Position numbers and translations under genes: made by a program
In this document: piece after piece, positions 1 through 6,421 of the stretch
Layout of the letters: each line of letters begins with the position of its first letter
Numbering within the stretch: position 1 is the stretch's first letter
The notes under the pieces: model-generated
Told to the model about the DNA's origin: nothing
Seen by the model: the letters and a program-made list of their open reading frames with translations, nothing else
Database searches by the model: none
Assembly (NCBI GenBank): GCA_900754755.1
Contig: CAAEEC010000050.1
Location: 1 to 13,526, forward strand
From: Clostridia bacterium
GTDB lineage: Bacteria > Bacillota > Clostridia > Christensenellales > Aristaeellaceae
Length of the DNA stretch: 13,526 nt
Direction: 5' to 3'

Positions 1-2279
1 AGGAAGTGATTCAGATGCTGGGCAAGGGGGATGATAACTCGCCCATCCGCACCATGGTGTATACGCCCCGCACCAAAAAGGTGCTGGAACAGAGCGCCAA
101 GGAAGCGCGCGATTTGCAGCACAATTACGTGGGCACGGAGCATTTGCTGCTCGCGCTCATCCATGAGCGCGAGGGTGTCGCTGCCACAATTTTGACGAAA
201 ATGGGCAAAAACCTGCAAAAGATGCGCGAGGAAATCCTGCGCGCGCTGAGCGGCGAGGATGGCGCGTCGGGCGAAAAAGGCCAGAAAAAGGGGAATAACA
301 CGCCTACGCTCGACCATTTTGCCCGCGATTTGACCAAGGCCGCGCAAAATGGCGAGCTGGATCCCGTGATTGGGCGCACGAAGGAAATCGAGCGCATTGT
401 GCAGATTCTATCGCGCCGCACGAAGAACAATCCCGTGCTCATCGGCGAGCCGGGCGTGGGCAAATCCGCTATTGTGGAAGGCCTGGCGCAGTTGATCGTG
501 GAAGGCAACATTCCGGAAATCCTGCGCGGCAAGCGCGTGGTTTCGCTGGATTTGGCGGGTATGGTGGCTGGCGCAAAATACCGGGGCGAATTTGAAGAGC
601 GCCTGAAGAACGCCATGGCCGAAATCAAGAAGGCCGGGAACGTGATTTTGTTCATCGATGAGCTGCATACGATGGTGGGCGCAGGCGCAAGCGAAGGTTC
701 CATCGACGCGGCGAACATCATGAAGCCCCTCTTGGCGCGCGGGGAATTGCAATGCGTGGGCGCGACTACGCTCAATGAATACCACAAATATATCGAAAAG
801 GATTCGGCGCTGGAGCGCCGCTTCCAGCCTGTGATGGTCGGCGAGCCCACAAAAGAGGAAAGCGTGGCGATTTTGCACGGCTTGCGCGACCGCTACGAGG
901 CGCATCACCGCGTGCGCATCACGGACGAGGCCATTGAGGCGGCTGTGCAGCTTTCCGACCGCTACATTGCCGACCGGTTCCTGCCGGATAAGGCGATCGA
1001 CCTCATCGACGAGGCGGCTTCGCGCGTGCGCATCAAGGCGTTCACCGCGCCGCCGGATATGAAGGAGCAGGAAGCGCGTCTGGAAGCGCTGGGCAAGGAA
1101 ACCGAAGAAGCCGTGGCGCATGAGGATTTTGAAAAGGCCGCCCAGTTGCGCGATGAAAAGAAGCGCTTGCAAAATGAAATTGCCCAGCGCCGCAAGGAAT
1201 GGGAGCAGCGCCGCGAAGGCCGCGTGGAAATTGTGGGCGAAGAGGAAGTGGCGCAAATCGTTTCTTCTTGGACGGGCATTCCGGTTTCCCGTATGACGGA
1301 GGGCGAGGCCGAACGCCTCTTGCACCTGGAGGAAACCTTGCACAGCCGCGTGATCGGGCAGGATGAGGCCGTTGCGGCCGTGGCGCGCGCCGTGCGGCGC
1401 GCGCGCGCGGGCATCAAAGACCCGCAGCGTCCCATTGGTTCCTTTATCTTCCTGGGCCCCACCGGCGTGGGCAAAACAGAGCTGTGCAAAGCGCTGGGCG
1501 AAGCGCTCTTTGGCGATGAAAACAGCTTGATTCGCATCGATATGAGCGAATATATGGAAAAGCACTCCGTTTCGCGCATGATCGGTTCCCCGCCAGGCTA
1601 TGTGGGGTATGAGGAGGGCGGCCAGCTCACGGAAAAAGTGCGCAGAAAGCCGTATTCCATCGTGCTCTTGGATGAAGTGGAAAAGGCGCATCCGGATGTG
1701 TTCAACGTGCTCTTGCAAATTCTGGAAGACGGCAGGGTGACGGATGGGCCGGGCCGCGTGGTGGATTTCAAGAATACCGTGATCGTGATGACCTCCAACG
1801 CCGGTGTGCAAACCATCAAAAAGCAGCGCACCATGGGCTTTGGCAGCGCGGATAGCCGCGAAAAAACCTATGAGCAAATGCGCGACAACATCATGGAGGA
1901 AGTTAAGCAGGTATTCCGGCCGGAATTCCTCAACCGCGTGGACGAGATCATCGTATTCCACGAGCTCACGGAAGAGGACATCAACCGGATTGCGGCGCTG
2001 ATGCTCAAGGCGGTGGGCAAGCGGCTGGCGGAACGCGGCATTGAATTGGAGGTCGCGCCCGAGGCGGTGGCCCTGCTGGCCAAAGCGGGATTTGATCCGC
2101 AGTATGGCGCACGGCCCTTGCGCCGCACCATTCAGCGCAAGGTGGAAGACGCGCTCAGCGAGGAAATTCTCTCCGGCGCCATTCACCTGGGCGATCGCGT
2201 GAGCGTTACGGTGGAAGGTGAGGAATTGCGCTTTGCCAGCGTGCCAAAGACGGAAGAATTGGTGGAAACGCAAGTGTAA
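1..2279 (+). CDS. clpC: ClpC-type Hsp100 AAA+ ATPase (5' partial)
   Basis: ATP-driven unfoldase that feeds proteins to the ClpP protease in the cytoplasm. The frame is open through the left edge (first full codon at 3), and the visible protein begins at the end of what should be the first Clp_N repeat, so the true start lies outside; GTG at 6 is not a start. Visible in order: second Clp_N repeat (about 57-245, with YVGTEHLLLALI), NBD1 with Walker A GEPGVGKS (444-467), Walker B VILFIDELH and GATTLNEYHKYIE, a UVR-like coiled segment (about 1119-1182, HEDFEKAAQLRDEKKRLQ) that marks ClpC rather than ClpA/ClpB, and NBD2 with Walker A GPTGVGKT (1455-1478), Walker B IVLLDEVEKAHPD and sensor-2 GARPLRR. 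An MGFG tripeptide-type loop (near 1830) fits the ClpP contact. No radA or disA follows on the same strand. Confidence 0.97.
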   Translation, partial: EVIQMLGKGDDNSPIRTMVYTPRTKKVLEQSAKEARDLQHNYVGTEHLLLALIHEREGVAATILTKMGKNLQKMREEILRALSGEDGASGEKGQKKGNNTPTLDHFARDLTKAAQNGELDPVIGRTKEIERIVQILSRRTKNNPVLIGEPGVGKSAIVEGLAQLIVEGNIPEILRGKRVVSLDLAGMVAGAKYRGEFEERLKNAMAEIKKAGNVILFIDELHTMVGAGASEGSIDAANIMKPLLARGELQCVGATTLNEYHKYIEKDSALERRFQPVMVGEPTKEESVAILHGLRDRYEAHHRVRITDEAIEAAVQLSDRYIADRFLPDKAIDLIDEAASRVRIKAFTAPPDMKEQEARLEALGKETEEAVAHEDFEKAAQLRDEKKRLQNEIAQRRKEWEQRREGRVEIVGEEEVAQIVSSWTGIPVSRMTEGEAERLLHLEETLHSRVIGQDEAVAAVARAVRRARAGIKDPQRPIGSFIFLGPTGVGKTELCKALGEALFGDENSLIRIDMSEYMEKHSVSRMIGSPPGYVGYEEGGQLTEKVRRKPYSIVLLDEVEKAHPDVFNVLLQILEDGRVTDGPGRVVDFKNTVIVMTSNAGVQTIKKQRTMGFGSADSREKTYEQMRDNIMEEVKQVFRPEFLNRVDEIIVFHELTEEDINRIAALMLKAVGKRLAERGIELEVAPEAVALLAKAGFDPQYGARPLRRTIQRKVEDALSEEILSGAIHLGDRVSVTVEGEELRFASVPKTEELVETQV

Positions 2280-2312
2280 TTGGCATTTTGCCGGAAAGGA
2301 TTTGAGCAAGAT

Positions 2313-2357
2313 ATGTGGGCTATGAAAGAACTTTTGCCGTTCTTTCACAGCCCACAT
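2313..2357. repeat. Long hairpin, copy 1 of a conserved stem-loop family
   Basis: Arms 2313-2331 (ATGTGGGCTATGAAAGAAC) and 2339-2357 pair over 19 positions with a single A-C mismatch, around the 7-nt loop TTTTGCC. A second copy with the same core (GGGCT.TGAAA..AC) and a matching loop is at 6350-6390 in the opposite orientation. It sits just after clpC, facing a convergent gene. It has no T-tract outside the stem, so it is not a standard intrinsic terminator by itself, although terminator function is the simplest role. Confidence 0.7.
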
Positions 2358-2454
2358 GCACGGAACAGCGGCCTTGTGCCGCGGCGCGATTCGACTGCTG
2401 GCGAGGCCTATAGATGGGCTATAGGGGAAGAAAGCGTTGCTCGAACGCGCAAGT

Positions 2455-2486
2455 GGGGGAGAAGGGACGGCCATCTCTTCTCTCCT
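2455..2486 (+). terminator. Possible terminator hairpin
   Basis: Arms 2455-2467 and 2474-2486 can form about 13 pairs, including several G-U pairs, around the 6-nt loop CGGCCA, followed by TTTAT on the plus strand. It lies between clpC and the convergent gene at 2496. The T-rich tail is short, so the assignment is weak. Confidence 0.3.
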
Positions 2487-2495
2487 TTATAGAGT

Positions 2496-2996
2496 TTACG
2501 GCAAAGGCGTAAGCGTGCCGTCCATCGTCCAGGGGCTGCGATAGAGGGCGATCAATGCTTCAAGGCGAGTAAATGTATCCCAGATTTGCATGAACTTGTC
2601 CCACGCATCGGGGTAACCGCTCGTTCCTGCGGAAGAAATATACTTGCGTTCCTTCAGGGAAATCCGCAGTTTCCACTGCGCCCATGCGTACTGGGAACTA
2701 TAGTATTTGCGTTTCCAATGGGAAATGTCAATAGCATCCAGCATTGCGAGAAGGCAAAGGTATTCCTTATCCTGCAAATTGAACTCAAAAATGGCAAAAT
2801 GCAAGTCATCACACGCTTCTGGCGTGAGCTTTTTATCGTTCATTAGGCAAAACTTGTTACCAATCACCACGCGGATAAACTTCTTCGTCCGAACGCAATT
2901 GATAGAGATATGAATGCTTGCGTCCTTATAATTATCGATATGAAATGAGATGGTGGAAAGGATTTCCGGATGAGCATAAAAAGAAATGGAATCCAT
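2496..2996 (-). CDS. Uncharacterised 166-residue protein
   Basis: I do not recognise this protein. The start at 2996 is well supported: GGGAGG lies 8 nt upstream of ATG, and a consensus promoter (3055-3083) precedes it. An ATG closer to the ribosome binding site is out of frame. The protein is soluble-looking, with no signal peptide or membrane segment, and is rich in aromatic residues and lysine. Its second half (WAQWKLRISLKERKYISSAG, then GYPDAWDKF) recalls a short W...SSG..YP..W motif I associate with orphan Clostridia proteins; this is a memory-based resemblance, not a search result. The DNA is visibly AT-richer than the flanking clpC and copA genes, suggesting recent acquisition. It stands alone, convergent with clpC and divergent from the copper operon, and no function can be assigned. 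Confidence 0.7.
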   Translation of the reverse strand: MDSISFYAHPEILSTISFHIDNYKDASIHISINCVRTKKFIRVVIGNKFCLMNDKKLTPEACDDLHFAIFEFNLQDKEYLCLLAMLDAIDISHWKRKYYSSQYAWAQWKLRISLKERKYISSAGTSGYPDAWDKFMQIWDTFTRLEALIALYRSPWTMDGTLTPLP

Positions 2997-3054
2997 ATAT
3001 TCATCCTCCCGTATGCTATTTTTTCATGTGAACCCGGAAAAACCTGACGGATGT

Positions 3055-3083
3055 AGTATACACCCAATCAATTCTCTTGTCAA
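3055..3083 (-). promoter_or_regulatory. Sigma-A-type promoter for the 166-aa gene
   Basis: Read on the minus strand: TTGACA (3083-3078), a 17-nt spacer, and TATACT (3060-3055). Five of six bases match the consensus -10 and all six match the -35, with ideal spacing. The predicted transcript begins near 3048, leaving about 50 nt of leader before the ATG at 2996. Confidence 0.8.
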
Positions 3084-3365
3084 TACTTTTTGTTGCCGTA
3101 AATGAAAAAAATCATTAAGTAAAAGGTGGCGTATTGTTCGATTAAAATTGTTAAACACAATAGTGATACAGTGAAAATTTTGCCGCAACATGTTATAAAG
3201 TTATTATAATAAATACAATCTGCTCCTTTTGAGGAAGTTATGGCGATGGGCGCAGCTGCCTTCACTCAGATGGCAACGACACTTTTTCCGCGGTCGCACG
3301 GTGGGGAATCCCTTCTAAAATTTACATATTATTTTCAAAATGGCTGCTGCAAAAGCGGGAGGAAC
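3084..3365. other. AT-rich spacer upstream of the copper operon
   Basis: No independent gene is seen. The segment contains an inverted repeat ATTGT-TAAAC-ACAAT (3147-3161) that could be a regulator site. A plus-strand TATAAT (3205-3210) has only a poor -35 at 19 nt (TTGCCG, 3180-3185). A GAGGAAG (3231-3237) is placed 8 nt before an ATG at 3246 that is in frame with copA, so a longer CopA form is possible but not preferred. From about 3240 the sequence becomes less AT-rich and leads into the copper operator. Confidence 0.4.
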
Positions 3366-3401
3366 GGGTATACTATTGCTATAGATACCCCACCCCGGTA
3401 T
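3366..3401 (+). promoter_or_regulatory. copA promoter with CsoR-type operator
   Basis: The 17-nt element ATACCCCACCCCGGTAT (3385-3401) is an inverted repeat, ATACC-7-GGTAT, of the G/C-rich kind bound by CsoR repressors. A further GGGTAT (3366-3371) forms an outer inverted repeat with ATACCC (3385-3390). An extended -10 (TG-C-TATAGA, 3377-3385) abuts the operator, and TATACT (3369-3374) is an alternative -10; neither has a good -35. CsoR bound here would block initiation, and Cu(I) would release it. csoR is the second gene of the same operon, which supports autoregulation. Confidence 0.6.
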
Positions 3402-3412
3402 TGTATGCAGAG

Positions 3413-3418
3413 AGGAGG
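3413..3418 (+). promoter_or_regulatory. Ribosome binding site that fixes the copA start
   Basis: AGGAGG lies 7 nt upstream of ATG 3426. The nearer ATG at 3421 is out of frame. This, with the operator at 3385-3401 lying just before it, favours 3426 over the upstream in-frame ATGs at 3240 and 3246. Confidence 0.8.
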
Positions 3419-3425
3419 AAATGCA

Positions 3426-6059
3426 ATGCAAGAACGGCAGGAAAAATATGATGTCACAGGGATGACATGCGCCGCTTGTTCGTCTCGTGTGGAAAAATGT
3501 GTGAGCGCATTGCCTGGTATGGAGCAGGTTACGGTAAATTTGCTCAAAAACAGCATGGTCGTGAAGTATGATTCCAGTGTTTTGAACAGCGATGGCATCG
3601 TCGCCGCCGTGGAACAGGCGGGATATGGCGCGGCTTTGCAGGCGGACGCCCATACGTCTGTTGCAAAAAAGACGGCCGCTGAGGGGAGTGCGGTGGATCG
3701 CGCAAAGCGGGAATATGAGGCCATGCGGCACCGTGTCATCGGTTCGTTCATTTTTACGATTCCATTGTTCTACTTATCCATGGGACATATGATGGGCTGG
3801 CCCCTGCCGGGGATTTTTCTGGGCGATGCGAACGCGCTCATTTATGCGTTTACCCAATTTCTTTTGCTTTTGCCCGTGATGCTCATCAACAACAAGTATT
3901 TCCGCATGGGATTTAAAACCCTGTTCCATGGTTCGCCCAACATGGATTCGTTGATTGCGCTGGGTTCCAGTGCGTCGGCGCTCTATGGGATTTATGCGCT
4001 ATATAAGATTGCGTTTGGCATGGGCCACGGCGACCTTGCCATGGTGAAGCAATTTTCTCACGATTTGTACTTTGAAGGCGCGGGCACGATCCTGACGCTG
4101 ATCACTTTGGGCAAATTCTTTGAGGCGCGCGCCAAGGGCCGCACTTCCGACGCGATCAACCGCCTGCTGAACCTCGCGCCAAAGACGGCCTGCGTGCTGC
4201 GCGATGGCGTGGAAACGGTCATCCCGGCGGAAGAAATTGTGCGAGGCGATGTGCTCGTCGTGCGCGCGGGGGAATCAGTTCCCGTGGATGGCACCATTCT
4301 GGACGGCAACGCTTCCATCGATGAATCCGCCATCACGGGCGAAAGCATCCCGGTGGATAAACAGACCGGCGATAAAGTCATCGGCGCCACCATCAACAAG
4401 AGCGGATATTTTCAGATGCGCGCCGACAAGGTGGGCGATGAAACCGCCTTGGCGCAGATCATCCGTTTGGTGGACGAGGCCACCAGTTCCAAGGCGCCCA
4501 TCGCCAAGTTGGCGGACAAAGTGGCGGGCATTTTCGTGCCCGTGGTCATTGCCATCGCCCTGGTGGCGGCCGTTGCCTGGCTGATCGCTGGCGCGGGGGT
4601 GGAATTTGCCCTGTCCATTGGCGTTTCTGTGTTGGTTGTTTCCTGCCCTTGCGCGCTCGGACTGGCTACGCCCACGGCCATCATGGTCGGCACGGGGCGC
4701 GGCGCGGCCAACGGTATATTGATCAAATCGGCCGAAGCGCTGGAAAGTGCCCATTCCATTCAAACTGTGGTGCTCGACAAAACCGGCACCATTACCATGG
4801 GGCAGCCCGTACTGACCGATGTTTTCCATGCCGCTGATATGCCGGAAAAGACGCTCTTGCAGATGGCGGCTTCTTTGGAAAAGCTTTCGGAGCACCCGCT
4901 GGGCAAGGCGATTGTGGAAGCGGCTGAGACACAAAAAATCCCTCTGCTCCCGGTGAGCGATTTTCAGCAGATTCCTGGCCAGGGCATTCGGGGCAAGATT
5001 GACGGCCAAGTTTGCCTGGCGGGCAATCAAAAGCTGATGGAAGCTTCTGGCATTGATCACCATGTGCTGGATGAATGGCAAAATACAATGGCCGATGCGG
5101 GAAAAACGCCGCTGTTCTTCGCCGCCGGCGGACGGCTTGTGGGCATGGTGGCTGTGGCGGATGTGGTGAAACCCACCAGCAAGCAGGCCATTGACGAACT
5201 GAAATCCCTCGGTATCGAAGTTGTGATGCTCACGGGCGACCACCAAAAGACCGCGCACGCCATTGCTCGCCAAGTCGGCGCGGATCGGGTGATCGCTGAG
5301 GTGTTGCCGCAGGACAAAGAACGCGAAATCCGTCAGATCCAGCAGAGCGGCAAAAAGGTGGCGATGGTGGGCGATGGTATCAACGACGCGCCCGCGCTGG
5401 CCCGCGCGGATGTGGGCATCGCCATTGGCGCGGGAACGGATGTGGCCATGGAATCTGCGGATATTGTGCTGATGAAAAACGATTTGCTGGACGTCGCTTC
5501 TGCCATAGAACTGAGCAAGGCCACCATTCGCAACATCAAGCAAAATCTGTTCTGGGCGTTTTTCTACAACGCGATTTGCATTCCAGTGGCAGCCGGCTGC
5601 TTTTACGCCGCGCTCCAGTTGAAGATGAATCCCATGATCGCCGCGCTCGCTATGAGCTTTAGCTCCGTGTTCGTGGTGAGCAACGCCCTGCGGTTGCGCT
5701 TTTTCAAACCCAGCCGCGTGGCTGCGAAGGCAGGGGAAGCCTCTGCCACAACCCATTCGTTGCATGTGGAAGAAATTCCTTTGCTGCAACCGGAAGCCGC
5801 ACCGGTAAATGCGGCGCAAGACAAATTGGAGGAGGTTCAAACCATGAAGAAGGAAATTTTGGTGGAAGGCATGATGTGCCAGAACTGCGTAAAGCATGTG
5901 ACCAAGGCGCTTACGGGCGTGGAAGGTGTTTCGGATGTGCGCGTGAGCCTGGAAGAGAAAAAGGCTTTTGTGGAAGCCGCTCCCTCGGTGAGCGATGCCG
6001 CGCTCAAAGCCGCCGTTGAAGATGCGGGCTATACTGTGACGGGTGTGGCCAACGCATGA
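3426..6059 (+). CDS. copA: Cu+-exporting P1B-type ATPase with N- and C-terminal metal domains
   Basis: Integral membrane pump that exports Cu(I) at the expense of ATP (877 aa from ATG 3426). It shows an N-terminal HMA domain with GMTCAAC (Cys15/Cys18), the actuator TGES (304-307), the transport motif Cys407-Pro-Cys409, the phosphorylated Asp451 in DKTGT, the P1B-specific His490-Pro491, and the hinge GDGIND (649-654). Eight hydrophobic segments are visible. Tyr714-Asn715 in the seventh and M743-S-F-S-S in the eighth are the Cu(I)-specific signatures. After the last helix comes a flexible Ala/Glu-rich linker, then a second HMA domain with Cys818-Gln-Asn-Cys821. One HMA at each end is unusual; most bacterial CopAs carry one or two at the N-terminus. 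The last domain has its own internal ribosome binding site (see 5844). csoR overlaps the stop codon. Confidence 0.96.
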   Translation: MQERQEKYDVTGMTCAACSSRVEKCVSALPGMEQVTVNLLKNSMVVKYDSSVLNSDGIVAAVEQAGYGAALQADAHTSVAKKTAAEGSAVDRAKREYEAMRHRVIGSFIFTIPLFYLSMGHMMGWPLPGIFLGDANALIYAFTQFLLLLPVMLINNKYFRMGFKTLFHGSPNMDSLIALGSSASALYGIYALYKIAFGMGHGDLAMVKQFSHDLYFEGAGTILTLITLGKFFEARAKGRTSDAINRLLNLAPKTACVLRDGVETVIPAEEIVRGDVLVVRAGESVPVDGTILDGNASIDESAITGESIPVDKQTGDKVIGATINKSGYFQMRADKVGDETALAQIIRLVDEATSSKAPIAKLADKVAGIFVPVVIAIALVAAVAWLIAGAGVEFALSIGVSVLVVSCPCALGLATPTAIMVGTGRGAANGILIKSAEALESAHSIQTVVLDKTGTITMGQPVLTDVFHAADMPEKTLLQMAASLEKLSEHPLGKAIVEAAETQKIPLLPVSDFQQIPGQGIRGKIDGQVCLAGNQKLMEASGIDHHVLDEWQNTMADAGKTPLFFAAGGRLVGMVAVADVVKPTSKQAIDELKSLGIEVVMLTGDHQKTAHAIARQVGADRVIAEVLPQDKEREIRQIQQSGKKVAMVGDGINDAPALARADVGIAIGAGTDVAMESADIVLMKNDLLDVASAIELSKATIRNIKQNLFWAFFYNAICIPVAAGCFYAALQLKMNPMIAALAMSFSSVFVVSNALRLRFFKPSRVAAKAGEASATTHSLHVEEIPLLQPEAAPVNAAQDKLEEVQTMKKEILVEGMMCQNCVKHVTKALTGVEGVSDVRVSLEEKKAFVEAAPSVSDAALKAAVEDAGYTVTGVANA
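5828..5846 (+). promoter_or_regulatory. Internal ribosome binding site and start codon within copA
   Basis: GGAGGAGG (5828-5835) lies 8 nt upstream of an in-frame ATG (5844-5846) inside copA. It falls exactly at the junction between the linker and the C-terminal HMA domain. A site this strong and well spaced at a domain border is unlikely to be coincidental; it is either functional or a relic of a formerly separate gene. Confidence 0.6.
5844..6059 (+). CDS. copZ: Nested CopZ-like copper chaperone (internal start)
   Basis: Translation from the internal ATG would give a 71-residue soluble protein, the usual length of CopZ-type chaperones, which carry Cu(I) in the cytoplasm and hand it to CopA or CsoR. 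It contains a complete beta-alpha-beta-beta-alpha-beta ferredoxin-like HMA fold with the metal loop MMCQNC and a terminal AGYTV motif. It shares frame and stop codon with copA, so the same segment is both the C-terminal domain of the pump and, possibly, a free chaperone. In E. coli a free chaperone is also made from copA, but by ribosomal frameshifting at the 5' end. Whether the internal start is used here is inferred from the ribosome binding site only. Confidence 0.5.
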   Translation: MKKEILVEGMMCQNCVKHVTKALTGVEGVSDVRVSLEEKKAFVEAAPSVSDAALKAAVEDAGYTVTGVANA

Positions 6060-6319
6060 AAGCCGATCCAGCAACCATAACCCGCCAGCTCAAAATTGCG
6101 CGCGGACAGTTGGACGGCATTTTGCGGATGGTGGAAGAAGACCGCTATTGCGTGGATATCTCCAACCAGATTCTGGCGACGCAAGCCTTGTTGAAGCGCA
6201 TCAACAAAGAAATTTTGGAAGCGCACATTCGCCATTGCGTGCGGGAAGGGCTGCATTCTGACGATCCCAACCCCAAGCTGGAAGAAGCGCTTTCCCTGTT
6301 GGAGAAGATGATGTCCTAA
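6056..6319 (+). CDS. csoR: CsoR-family copper-sensing repressor
   Basis: Small all-alpha DNA-binding protein (87 aa) that represses copper-export genes and lets go when it binds Cu(I). The family pattern is clear: RQLKIARGQLDGILRMVEED, then RYCVDI and HIRHC. The copper ligands Cys32, His57 and Cys61 have the same spacing (25 and 29 residues) as the C-H-C triad of characterised CsoRs, which separates it from formaldehyde-sensing FrmR and nickel-sensing RcnR relatives. The ATG overlaps the copA stop by 4 nt (ATGA) and has no strong ribosome binding site of its own, so it is probably translationally coupled to copA. Its likely operator is at 3385-3401, making the operon self-regulating. Confidence 0.95.
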   Translation: MKADPATITRQLKIARGQLDGILRMVEEDRYCVDISNQILATQALLKRINKEILEAHIRHCVREGLHSDDPNPKLEEALSLLEKMMS

Positions 6320-6322
6320 AGG

Positions 6323-6343
6323 GCCTTGGCTTGCTGCCAAGGC
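6323..6343 (+). repeat. Short perfect hairpin after csoR
   Basis: GCCTTGGC (6323-6330) and GCCAAGGC (6336-6343) pair perfectly over 8 bp around the loop TTGCT, four bases after the csoR stop. No T-tract follows, so terminator function is uncertain. It may act together with the larger hairpin at 6350-6390. Confidence 0.5.
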
Positions 6344-6349
6344 GGTGAA

Positions 6350-6390
6350 TGGGGCTGTGAAAAAACAACAAAAGTTTTTTCACAGCCCCA
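6350..6390. repeat. Long perfect hairpin, copy 2 of the conserved stem-loop family
   Basis: Arms 6350-6366 (TGGGGCTGTGAAAAAAC) and 6374-6390 pair perfectly over 17 bp around a 7-nt loop. Read on the minus strand the loop is TTTTGTT, matching TTTTGCC of the copy at 2313-2357, and the stem core GGGCTGTGAAA..AC is shared. Like copy 1 it lies between convergent genes (csoR and the ceramidase-like gene) and lacks a flanking T-tract. Confidence 0.7.
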
Positions 6391-6421
6391 AATGCCATGA
6401 GAAAGCTTGCAAAGTGGGAAT

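Larger units (their letters stand above)
2280..2495. other. Hairpin-rich spacer between convergent genes
   Basis: No convincing gene is seen between the clpC stop and the end of the minus-strand gene at 2496. The stretch holds five successive inverted repeats: 2313-2357 (19-bp arms, one mismatch), 2368-2382 (GCGGC/GCCGC), 2407-2425 (CCTATAG/CTATAGG), 2434-2448 (GCGTT/AACGC) and 2455-2486 (about 13 bp with G-U pairs, loop CGGCCA, followed by TTTAT). An open frame (2280-2492) runs through it, but it has no ribosome binding site and its codons are dictated by the hairpins. It is probably a transcription-end region for both flanking genes; a structured RNA cannot be excluded. Confidence 0.5.

Noticed and set aside
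2383..2448. tRNA-like TTCGACT near a possible T-arm
   Set aside because: The flanking bases do not form a T-stem or the other arms of a cloverleaf.
408..2474. 688-codon open frame on the minus strand opposite clpC
   Set aside because: It is antisense to a complete and motif-rich ClpC. The His/Ala/Arg-rich product is typical of the shadow of a GC-rich gene, and it has no ribosome binding site.
5700..5843. Programmed frameshift in copA as in E. coli
   Set aside because: The frame continues uninterrupted to the C-terminal domain. No slippery sequence with a following stop was seen; the internal start is the better explanation for a separate chaperone.
4275..6074. 599-codon open frame on the minus strand opposite copA
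   Set aside because: It is antisense to copA, with low-complexity His/Arg/Gly composition, no family motif and no start signals.
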